A stretch of DNA of 32,098 nucleotides, from positions 1 through 32,098 of the forward strand of contig JACDGI010000011.1 of assembly GCA_013821665.1 (NCBI GenBank). Direction: 5' to 3'. A program made the translations under genes and the position numbers. Under the pieces are notes generated by a model. That model did not search any database. It worked only from the letters and a program-made list of their open reading frames with translations, and was not told the origin of the DNA. Of this stretch, positions 9,175 to 17,038 are shown piece after piece. The stretch's first letter is position 1; the number at the start of each line of letters is the position of its first letter. This DNA comes from Anaerolineae bacterium (GTDB lineage Bacteria; Chloroflexota; Anaerolineae; Aggregatilineales; Phototrophicaceae).

Positions 9175-9318
9175 ATAGGTGCCTAAGCCCAATAGCATGA
9201 ACTTATAACGGTTATCCATTGGGTTGGACTTAGCGGTTTTGAAAGGTGCGCGTTATAGTGGACTTCTCAACATAACGATTAATCGCAAATTATTTCCGCA
9301 TTTGAGGAGAAGCTCACG

Positions 9319-10587
9319 ATGGCTTTTACCCTGATCGCAAACGCAACCCTCATTGATGGAACAGGCGCAGCACCCATCACCGACGCGGCTATTTTGATCG
9401 AAGACGGACGCATCCGTGCGGTGGGTCGTGCCGATTCAATTAAGCTGCCGGACAGCGACATTACCCGTATTGATGCGGGCGGCGGTTATATTCTGCCGGG
9501 GTTTATCGACGCTCATGTCCATATGTGGCACGACGATTTTGATGTGATGCGCGAGATGACCGATCCGCTATCGCTCAACTTTTTCCGTGCCATCGGCAAC
9601 ATGAAGCGCACGGTTGAGGCCGGAATCACCACCGTCCGTGATGCAGGTGGCAGTGATTTGGGCATGAAGATGGCGGTCGATAAAGGCTTAGTGGTCGGGC
9701 CGCGTATGCAAATCAGCATCACCGTGATGAGTACCACTGGCGGACACATCGACTACTGGCAGCCTTCGGGCGCGAATTTAGACGAGATGTTCCCCTATCC
9801 CGGTCGTCCAAGTGGGATCTCTGATGGTGTGGATGGTGTGCGGCATAAAGTCCGTGAAATCCTGCGTTCGGGCGCGGATATTATCAAGATTTGTACGACC
9901 GGCGGCGTGATGAGTCCGATGGACGATCCGCAGGACGCACAGTATTCAATGGATGAACTGCGCGCAATTGTCGAGGAAGCTAACGCCCGCCGCCACACCA
10001 AAGTGATGGCACACTCGCAAGGTGCGCAGGGTACGAAAAACGCGGTTCGTGCGGGCATTCATTCGATTGAACACGGTATTTTCCTCGATCAAGAAGCCAT
10101 TGATCTGATGTTGGAAGCGGGCACCTTCCTTGTACCAACCTTAATCGCCATCCCCGGCATTTTGGAAATGCACGAGACTAAACATAACATGCCGGAATGG
10201 GGTGTGCGTAAAGCCCGTGAACTGCTGGATGTTCACAAAGAGAGCATTGGCAAGGCTTATAAAGCCGGTGTCAAAATCGCGATGGGAACCGATGTGCCGG
10301 TGGTGCCGCACGGACAAAATCTGCGCGAGTTGTGTTTGATGAACGGCGTGGGCATGTCACCGATGGATGTGATCGTCGCCACCACACGCACTGCCGCCGA
10401 ATGTTTGGGCTGGCAGGACAAAATTGGAACCCTTGAAACGGGTAAGCTGGCGGATGTGGTCATCAGCAAGATTGATCCGCTGGCTGACCTGCGCTCACTC
10501 GAAAATGTGGATAACATTGCGCTGGTCATGAAGGAGGGCAACATCGTTAAAAATCAACTCGTCTCGCCTCATTCAAGTTCGACCTGA
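9319..10587 (+). CDS. Metal-dependent amidohydrolase (imidazolonepropionase-like / Xaa-Pro-dipeptidase-type)
   Basis: ILPGFIDAHVHMW, AGITTVRDAGG, IKICTTGGVMS, KVMAHSQGAQG, HSIEHGIFLD, MGTDVPVVPHG, GKLADVVI. Confidence 0.93.
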   Translation: MAFTLIANATLIDGTGAAPITDAAILIEDGRIRAVGRADSIKLPDSDITRIDAGGGYILPGFIDAHVHMWHDDFDVMREMTDPLSLNFFRAIGNMKRTVEAGITTVRDAGGSDLGMKMAVDKGLVVGPRMQISITVMSTTGGHIDYWQPSGANLDEMFPYPGRPSGISDGVDGVRHKVREILRSGADIIKICTTGGVMSPMDDPQDAQYSMDELRAIVEEANARRHTKVMAHSQGAQGTKNAVRAGIHSIEHGIFLDQEAIDLMLEAGTFLVPTLIAIPGILEMHETKHNMPEWGVRKARELLDVHKESIGKAYKAGVKIAMGTDVPVVPHGQNLRELCLMNGVGMSPMDVIVATTRTAAECLGWQDKIGTLETGKLADVVISKIDPLADLRSLENVDNIALVMKEGNIVKNQLVSPHSSST

Positions 10588-10605
10588 AGTTTTTAGGGAG
10601 TCTTT

Positions 10606-12264
10606 ATGAAACGCATATTTCGGTTTGCAGGTTGTTTAAGTTTGGCGGCGTTGGCTATCGGCCTGATGCCGGTTGCCGGACAAGATGCCAAGTTGATGTC
10701 CTTGGCCGCGCCCAATTGTGACTACGGCGGCGAAATCAAGAGCATCGAAGCAGTGGATATGGCAACGGTCAAATTCACACTGTGCTTCCCTGATCCGGCC
10801 TTTACCTCTAAAGTGGTGCAGGACGCGTTCGGTATCCAATCCTCGGATTATCTGGAAAAAACCGGCGGCAAGGGTGATCTGCTCACCACACCGATTGGCA
10901 CCGGCCCTTATAAGCTGGAAAAGTGGGATCGTGGCAACGAAATGGATATGACCCGCTTTGATGATTACTGGGGTGACAAAGCCAAGGCCAAGACACTGAT
11001 TTTCCGCTGGAATCCCGAAGCGACACAGCGTTTTACCGAGTTACAAGCCGGTAACATCGACGTGTTTGATAATCCCGCGCCCAACGACTTCGATGCGATT
11101 AAGAGCAATCCGGATTACGAACTGCTGACGCGCGAGGGTTTGAATACCTTGTACCTCGCCATGAACAACAACTTCCCGCCGTTTGATAACGTCAAAGTGC
11201 GGCAGGCGGTGTCGTATGCCATTGATACGCAGCGCATTGTCGATAACTTCTTCCCACCGGGATCGAGCGTGGCGACCCAACTCTTGCCAGAAGCCATCTT
11301 CGGCTATAGCAAGGAAGTTACCGGTTATAAACTGGATGCTCAGAAGGCGATGGACTTGCTCGACCAAGCCGCCAAAGATGACGGTGTGAAGCTGCCGATT
11401 GAATCGACCATCAGCTACCGTAATGTGGTGCGTGGTTATCTGCCGCAGCCGCCGGTTATCGCCCAAGATTTACAGGCACAGTTGAACGGCCTCGGCGATG
11501 GCAAATACTTCAATATCAAGGTGCAGGAAGTCGAATCTGGCACGTTCATTTCGGAAGCGCTCGGCGGTAAGTATCCGCTGCATCTGTTGGGCGGCGGCGC
11601 GGATTATCCCGATGCGAGCAACCTTTTCGGCTTCTGGTTCCAAGGTGCGCCTGCTTCCTTTGGTAAGGATTATAAGGACATCGAAGCAGCCGTTGCCGAA
11701 GGTGGACGTTCGACTGATGACGCAGCCCGCTCTGCCGCTTACTTGAAGGTCAACCAACTGGTGCAATCAGAAGCGCCAATGGTGCCGATTGCCCACGGTG
11801 GTTCGGCTATCGCTTACAAAGCTGGCATCGAAGGCGCACAGGCCAGCCCACTGCGCCGCGAGTTGTTCTATGTCACCAAGAATCCGAACAGCGACCAATT
11901 GGTGTTTATGCAAGGCGCGGAACCGATTATGCTGTACTGTGCCGATAACTCGGACGACGAAACCTCACGCGCTTGCGTGCAGATGTTCGAGTCGCTGACG
12001 GCCTTCAAAGTCGGCAGCACCGAGATCGTCCCGTCGCTGGCCGAAAGTTGGGATGTCAACACTGATGGCACCGAGTGGACATTCCACCTGCGCCAAGGTG
12101 TGAAGTTCCATGATGGTTCGACGCTGGATGCCAACGATGTGGTCGAAACCTATGTCGTCCAATGGGACGCATCCAATCCGCTGCATACCGGCAACGGTCA
12201 GGGCTTCACCTACTGGGCTGCTTACTTTGGCGCGTTCCTGAACGCTCCCAAAACCACGAGTTAA
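10606..12264 (+). CDS. Extracellular solute-binding protein family 5 (peptide/nickel type) with apparently permuted domain order
   Basis: Signal peptide; PIGTGPYKLEKWDRGNEMDMTRFDDYWG, FDNVKVRQAVSYAIDTQRIV, and C-terminally VPSLAESWDVNTDGTEWTFHLRQGVKFHDGSTLDANDVV. Confidence 0.93.
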   Translation: MKRIFRFAGCLSLAALAIGLMPVAGQDAKLMSLAAPNCDYGGEIKSIEAVDMATVKFTLCFPDPAFTSKVVQDAFGIQSSDYLEKTGGKGDLLTTPIGTGPYKLEKWDRGNEMDMTRFDDYWGDKAKAKTLIFRWNPEATQRFTELQAGNIDVFDNPAPNDFDAIKSNPDYELLTREGLNTLYLAMNNNFPPFDNVKVRQAVSYAIDTQRIVDNFFPPGSSVATQLLPEAIFGYSKEVTGYKLDAQKAMDLLDQAAKDDGVKLPIESTISYRNVVRGYLPQPPVIAQDLQAQLNGLGDGKYFNIKVQEVESGTFISEALGGKYPLHLLGGGADYPDASNLFGFWFQGAPASFGKDYKDIEAAVAEGGRSTDDAARSAAYLKVNQLVQSEAPMVPIAHGGSAIAYKAGIEGAQASPLRRELFYVTKNPNSDQLVFMQGAEPIMLYCADNSDDETSRACVQMFESLTAFKVGSTEIVPSLAESWDVNTDGTEWTFHLRQGVKFHDGSTLDANDVVETYVVQWDASNPLHTGNGQGFTYWAAYFGAFLNAPKTTS

Positions 12265-12292
12265 TTCACCACATCACTGATTTTGTTTGTAA

Positions 12293-12313
12293 GGGAGAGT
12301 CTCAGACTCTCCC
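12293..12313. repeat. Palindrome/bidirectional hairpin at convergent junction
   Basis: GGGAGAGTCT-C-AGACTCTCCC (10-bp perfect arms); genes converge at 12264 and 12328. Confidence 0.8.
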
Positions 12314-12327
12314 CACATCCCTCTCGG

Positions 12328-13161
12328 TTATGCCGACGAGTTTTCGGGTTTTACGCCTAACATACAGAATTGTCGATCATCAGCAGAGGCTGGATTCAAC
12401 TCAAACTGGTGGAAAAGTTGAATGTTGGTAAAGCCTGCTTCCTGATACATCTGGCGGGCTTCTGCCTGTGTATACCAACGCAGTTCAGGTGACTGCCTGT
12501 GTTCTTCACGGTCGATTATTTTGCCGTTCAGTTCAACCTCAAAGCGTTCTTCCATATGCCACCACTGCCGAGCCGGTTCACACCAACTGTGTACCCAACT
12601 GCGTACGACTGCGCCGTCTTCAGGTCGAACTTTCTCAAACCTCAATCGCCAATCGTAATCCGTCGGTTCCCCTTCTGCCCAGTCAAAATAGAAAGGCGTG
12701 ACGAACACGCCGCCCGGCTGTAAGTGGGCAAATAAATGTTGTACAGCTTCGAGAGCAGTGTCCCGATTTGTAAGTAGTTGCAGAACGCTCGACGGGCCGA
12801 TGATCGTTCGATACTTGCGCGGTAGGTCAAGCGTCTGCATCTCCTGCTGATACAGATTGGGTGACAGTTTCAGCGCCTCCGCTTTGGCCCGGCAGATGGC
12901 AATCATCTCAGGTGAATTATCCATCCCGTCAATGTCGATGCCCTGTTGCAGATAATCAAGAATTAGACGGCCTGTTCCGCAGCCAAGATCGAGAACAGGT
13001 TCGCCATACCGCCGAATGATTTCCAGATAGAAAGAGCGGTCAGGCCAGTTCGCTATATGACTGCGCCCCAAATCCCATGTGGAGGCAACCATTCCATAGT
13101 AATCATAATTGCGAGTTGTCATCGGGTTCATTTCCTTTTGTAGTTCGTTTATTCTGTTCAA
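12328..13161 (-). CDS. Class I SAM-dependent methyltransferase
   Basis: GEPVLDLGCGTGRLILDYLQQGIDIDGMDNSPEMIAICRAKA; start may be internal ATG (MNPMTTRNYDYYG). Confidence 0.9.
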   Translation of the reverse strand: MNRINELQKEMNPMTTRNYDYYGMVASTWDLGRSHIANWPDRSFYLEIIRRYGEPVLDLGCGTGRLILDYLQQGIDIDGMDNSPEMIAICRAKAEALKLSPNLYQQEMQTLDLPRKYRTIIGPSSVLQLLTNRDTALEAVQHLFAHLQPGGVFVTPFYFDWAEGEPTDYDWRLRFEKVRPEDGAVVRSWVHSWCEPARQWWHMEERFEVELNGKIIDREEHRQSPELRWYTQAEARQMYQEAGFTNIQLFHQFELNPASADDRQFCMLGVKPENSSA

Positions 13162-13232
13162 ATGTGTCCATTTCGATTGTTGCGAACGTTATTGAAGACT
13201 GTTTCATTCGGATAGACCGATCTATTCCAGCC

Positions 13233-15035
13233 TTATATCTCTACTTGCATATTCATGTTATATAAATTGGCATAGACACCGTTCTGTGCCAGCAGTTCCT
13301 CATGTGTACCTTCTTCATGCACACCGTCATCGGTCAGCACCACAATCCGTTGGGCGTTGCGGATGGTCGATAAGCGGTGGGCGATGACCAACATGGTGCG
13401 GTTGTCGGTCAGGCGATCCATTGAAGCTTTAACCTCCTTTTCACTCTCATTGTCCAAAGCGCTGGTGGCTTCATCAAAGATAATCACCGGCGGATCTTTG
13501 AGGAACACCCGCGCGATGCTCAAACGCTGTTTTTGGCCCCCTGAGAGCTTCACGCCACGCTGACCAATATCGGTGTCATAACCATTCGGTAGCCCCATGA
13601 TAAAGTCGTGGGCGTTGGCCTTCTTAGCCGCCGCGATGATCTCTTCGTGCGTGGCATCCAATTTGCCGTAGCGGATATTGTCGGCCACGTTTCCCGCAAA
13701 CAGATAAACATCCTGCTGTACGAGGCCGATGTTCTGCCGCAGCGAACGGGTACTCACATCTTTGATGTTGGTGCCGTCCAACAAAATTTTGCCTTCTGTC
13801 ACGTCATAAAAACGTGGAATAAGCGAGCAGAGTGTGGTCTTGCCCACACCCGATGACCCGACCAGCGCCACATATTCACCGGCTTTGATGTCCAGCGAAA
13901 TATTCTTGATGACGTAATTGTAGTCTTCCTTATACTTGAAGCTCACATCTCGAAATTCCACGTTGCCTTGAACCCGCGTCAGTTCAATTGCGTCCGACGC
14001 ATCTTGAATATCCGGCTGCACTTCCAGAATTTCCATGAAACGGGCAAATCCGGTTGAGCCTTCTTGATAGACCCGCGCGAAGTTCATGAAGCGTTTAATC
14101 GGCTCGATGAGGATGCCCACACCGAGTAAAAAGGTCAGTAAGTCGGCTAAATCCAGCGAGGCATGAACGATGGCGATGCCACCGAATATAATCACGGCAA
14201 CCGTGATGAGCTGGGTGAAAGCATCCATCCCATTAAAGAAATAGGCTTCACTCAGGTAACTTTCGCGCCGGCTTTGGACGAAGCGTTTGTTTTCATACGA
14301 CAGCTTGGACTTTTCCATCGCCTCGTTGGTGAAGGATTTAACCACCCGAATGCCAGCCAGCGTATCTTCCACCTGCGCGTTAATATCACCGATGCGATCT
14401 TTGCTTTTACGCAGGGCGATATTCATGCGCTTGTTGAAGTAAACGGCGTACACCGCGATGATCGGCAGAAACAGAAAGACAATCAGCGTCAGTTGAATGT
14501 TGATGCGAGCAAGGATGATGAACACACCCAGCCCCTTCAAGGCTCCGATGGCGAAATCCTCTGGCCCGTGATGGTAAAACTCCGACAGCGCGAACAAATC
14601 GTTGGTGATGCGCGTCATCAGTTGGCCGGTTTTTTGTTCGTCATAGAAGCTGAACGAGAGATTTTGTAGATGGTCAAATAACTCATCACGCATATCGCTT
14701 TCCATCTTCGCGCCCATCATATGACCCTGATAATCCACAAAGGCATTACAGATGGTCAGAATAATCACCAGCACCAACATCACCACGCCCATCATATAGA
14801 TTTGGTTGAGCGCATCGGGGTTACTGCCATCGAGGACATTCTTGGTGATATAGCCCGCGCACAGCGGCAGGATCACCGTTATGCCCGACACGATGAAAGC
14901 ACAGGCCAAGTCGGCAATCAGCAGTCCGATATGTGGGCGGTAGTACGACAGGAATTTCTTCATGCGTGCGTTCAAAAATTGGCGATCATCAATCGCCTTA
15001 TGGTCGATGAACGACTGTGTTTGTGCTTCAGTCAT
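13233..15035 (-). CDS. ABC exporter, fused TMD-NBD (MsbA/lipid A or multidrug type)
   Basis: Walker A GSSGVGKTT, signature LSGGQKQRLSIARV, Walker B PPVIIFDEATSALD, N-terminal TMD. Confidence 0.96.
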   Translation of the reverse strand: MTEAQTQSFIDHKAIDDRQFLNARMKKFLSYYRPHIGLLIADLACAFIVSGITVILPLCAGYITKNVLDGSNPDALNQIYMMGVVMLVLVIILTICNAFVDYQGHMMGAKMESDMRDELFDHLQNLSFSFYDEQKTGQLMTRITNDLFALSEFYHHGPEDFAIGALKGLGVFIILARINIQLTLIVFLFLPIIAVYAVYFNKRMNIALRKSKDRIGDINAQVEDTLAGIRVVKSFTNEAMEKSKLSYENKRFVQSRRESYLSEAYFFNGMDAFTQLITVAVIIFGGIAIVHASLDLADLLTFLLGVGILIEPIKRFMNFARVYQEGSTGFARFMEILEVQPDIQDASDAIELTRVQGNVEFRDVSFKYKEDYNYVIKNISLDIKAGEYVALVGSSGVGKTTLCSLIPRFYDVTEGKILLDGTNIKDVSTRSLRQNIGLVQQDVYLFAGNVADNIRYGKLDATHEEIIAAAKKANAHDFIMGLPNGYDTDIGQRGVKLSGGQKQRLSIARVFLKDPPVIIFDEATSALDNESEKEVKASMDRLTDNRTMLVIAHRLSTIRNAQRIVVLTDDGVHEEGTHEELLAQNGVYANLYNMNMQVEI

Positions 15036-15095
15036 GTCGATGTAACCTCCGTTTCAAAAACGGCTGCGAGGGTAATCAATAATTCAAATGGGTTT

Positions 15096-15140
15096 GGTAG
15101 GGACGCAAGGTCGTGGGGCGCACAGCCGTGCGCCCCTACC
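15096..15140. repeat. Nested dispersed palindrome
   Basis: GGTAGGG...GGGGCGCAC-AGCC-GTGCGCCCC...CCCTACC (inner stem 15115-15136, outer rim 15096-15102/15134-15140). Confidence 0.8.
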
Positions 15141-15168
15141 TTAGACAAAGATTTCAAATTGTTCATGG

Positions 15169-16455
15169 TTACACCTCCACCGAGGGTTGTACTTGAACCA
15201 CAGCCATCGCTGCTGCCGCTGCTGTACGATTATCCGCACGGATGATGCGGCTGTAGAGATACAGCACCGGACTCAAGATCAAGCCGCTGCACATCAGAGC
15301 CGCCCGGATGCCGAGTCGCTCACCAATGAAACCTACGGGTGGGCCACCCACGATTTGTCCGAACGCGTCAACCTGACTGGTCAAGGAGATGACCGTAGCC
15401 CGTACCGACGAATCGATGTGCTGGTTGATCCATGTGGTGTTGATCGGGCCGAGCAGGGTGCGGATCGTGCCGATGCCGATGTTGATGACCACCGCTATCA
15501 CAAAGTTCCCGGCCAAGGCAAACCCGAATAAACTGGCGACTAACAGCGCCGATAAAGCGAATGAGGCCCGTGCTAGCGTTTGACCGCGCTTCATATCGAG
15601 GCGCTTTTCCATCACACGCGTGGCGATACCATTGACCAAGTTGCCCACCAGACCGAGAGCGCCCAACCATACGACCGGTGGCAGCCCATGAAAGTCCGGC
15701 AGGACAAAACTCCGCAGCAAATGAGCATCACCGAGTCGGTCAAAACCCTCGCTGTACAAGCCGACGAAAAGACCGATACCAAGAATGGAGAGCAGCATAG
15801 GCCGCACGCGGATCAATTTCACACCCGCCCGCAGCGTATCCGCCATCTGGCCGAACGTGCTACGTTCCTCGGCTGGTGTGGGATGAAATCCGGTTTCCGG
15901 CATATACAAAACCATGCCGATGGCGATCACCAGAAACAACAAACCCGCCACCAAGATTGGCAGCGTGATCAGCAAGGTAGCAAGGATGATGCCGGTGATG
16001 CTGGCGACGATCCCTAGTAAACTGCTCAGGCGGCTGGAACGCAGGAACAAACCTCCGGCTTCTTCGGTACCAATTTCGTCGATGATCCACGCCTCGGTTG
16101 CCCCACTGGTGAAGGTATAACCGAAGCCCCACACGATATTAAACAGAAGCACACCCACGAAAGTCGGTGAGAAAGCCTGAAACACAAAGGCCGCGCTGAT
16201 GACGAAAAAGCCAATCACAATTGACAGTCGGCGGCTGTAGACATCAGCGATAATTCCGGTGGGAATCTCGCTGATAAAGATGGTGATTTCCAGCGCTGTA
16301 CCGGCTAATACCAATTGGATTGGTGACAGGCCAACAGTCTGAATGGTGAATACCATCATCACCAAGAAGCTCATGGAGAAGCAGATCGACATCCCCACGC
16401 TAAAAAAGAGATAAACATTTCGCGCGTCACGTTTGCGCGGATGAATTGAAAACAT
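15169..16455 (-). CDS. MFS transporter, DHA3-like drug efflux
   Basis: About 12 TM; EIPTGIIADVYSRRLSIVIGFFVISAAFVFQAFSPTF...FGYTFTSGATEAWIIDEIG motif A and flanks typical of DHA3 MFS exporters. Confidence 0.88.
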   Translation of the reverse strand: MFSIHPRKRDARNVYLFFSVGMSICFSMSFLVMMVFTIQTVGLSPIQLVLAGTALEITIFISEIPTGIIADVYSRRLSIVIGFFVISAAFVFQAFSPTFVGVLLFNIVWGFGYTFTSGATEAWIIDEIGTEEAGGLFLRSSRLSSLLGIVASITGIILATLLITLPILVAGLLFLVIAIGMVLYMPETGFHPTPAEERSTFGQMADTLRAGVKLIRVRPMLLSILGIGLFVGLYSEGFDRLGDAHLLRSFVLPDFHGLPPVVWLGALGLVGNLVNGIATRVMEKRLDMKRGQTLARASFALSALLVASLFGFALAGNFVIAVVINIGIGTIRTLLGPINTTWINQHIDSSVRATVISLTSQVDAFGQIVGGPPVGFIGERLGIRAALMCSGLILSPVLYLYSRIIRADNRTAAAAAMAVVQVQPSVEV

Positions 16456-16703
16456 ATCGGTTGTTACTCACTCGTGTTTGGAACAAGGCAGGCGCCCTGT
16501 TCGGCTGTTCATAAACTGAAAAGTCGCTACTCTGCCGGAAACCACGCGCGAAAAAGCAGCGGTCAGGCAGACTCAATAGGTTAGGTCATATCGAGGGTTG
16601 AAGCACGAGTGAGGAGACGAAGGCAGACGTTACGAAGCGGCACTCACAGGAGCGTATCCAAAGCCGATATGAAGTTGTAAGCGTATTGACATCGGAAGTC
16701 TCC
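16453..16703 (-). promoter_or_regulatory. Candidate translation-attenuation leader controlling the MFS gene
   Basis: mRNA-sense elements: leader SD GGAGAC (16703-16698); leader ORF 16692-16630; CTCACTCGTG (16613-16604) perfectly complementary to CACGAGTGAG (16476-16467) just before the MFS AUG; CATATCGG in leader codons (16671-16664) perfectly complementary to CCGATATG (16460-16453) containing the MFS AUG. Confidence 0.5.
16630..16692 (-). CDS. Putative 20-aa leader peptide MSIRLQLHIGFGYAPVSAAS
   Basis: ATG at 16692 with strong SD AAAGGAGAC five nt upstream; stop TAA at 16632-16630; 174 nt upstream of MFS start. Confidence 0.5.
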   Translation of the reverse strand: MSIRLQLHIGFGYAPVSAAS

Positions 16704-17038
16704 TTTCGTTACATAAATAGAAGTTTCGTATAGAACTATAACCGATTTTTGCGGCTGAGTCTATCAGCAAATTATTGATTGCTCATGACCTGTCACACTT
16801 GTCCATTTGTGATGACTCGAACAAACGCGAACATTTCAGCACATCCGCACAAATGCGAATATCATATGGCATAAGATTTTTTAGGTAAAGTCAACAATTT
16901 AACTGTAATAATTTCGTCATCTTAAGGCTAAAGAGGTGAAATGATTGCGCGCTGGCACGCGACGATGTAATATAAACTGCACAATCCTTAATGATTGTAA
17001 ATAAACTTTTTCAAGGACGGTTTTTTTAGGAGGCCAAT

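Noticed and set aside
10606-12264. Alternative view that the odd SBP is a frameshifted or truncated pseudogene
   Set aside because: It is a single uninterrupted 552-aa ORF with its own signal peptide and start; all expected SBP blocks are present, just reordered.
14163-15245. Plus-strand ORFs of 168 and 174 aa opposite the ABC exporter
   Set aside because: Antisense to strongly supported Walker/signature-motif coding sequence; composition (His/Asp/Gln rich) typical of shadow frames.
16981-16998. ACAATC-CTTAAT-GATTGT inverted repeat upstream of the SBP gene
   Set aside because: Six-bp arms in AT-rich DNA are expected by chance; no matching site seen elsewhere in the window.
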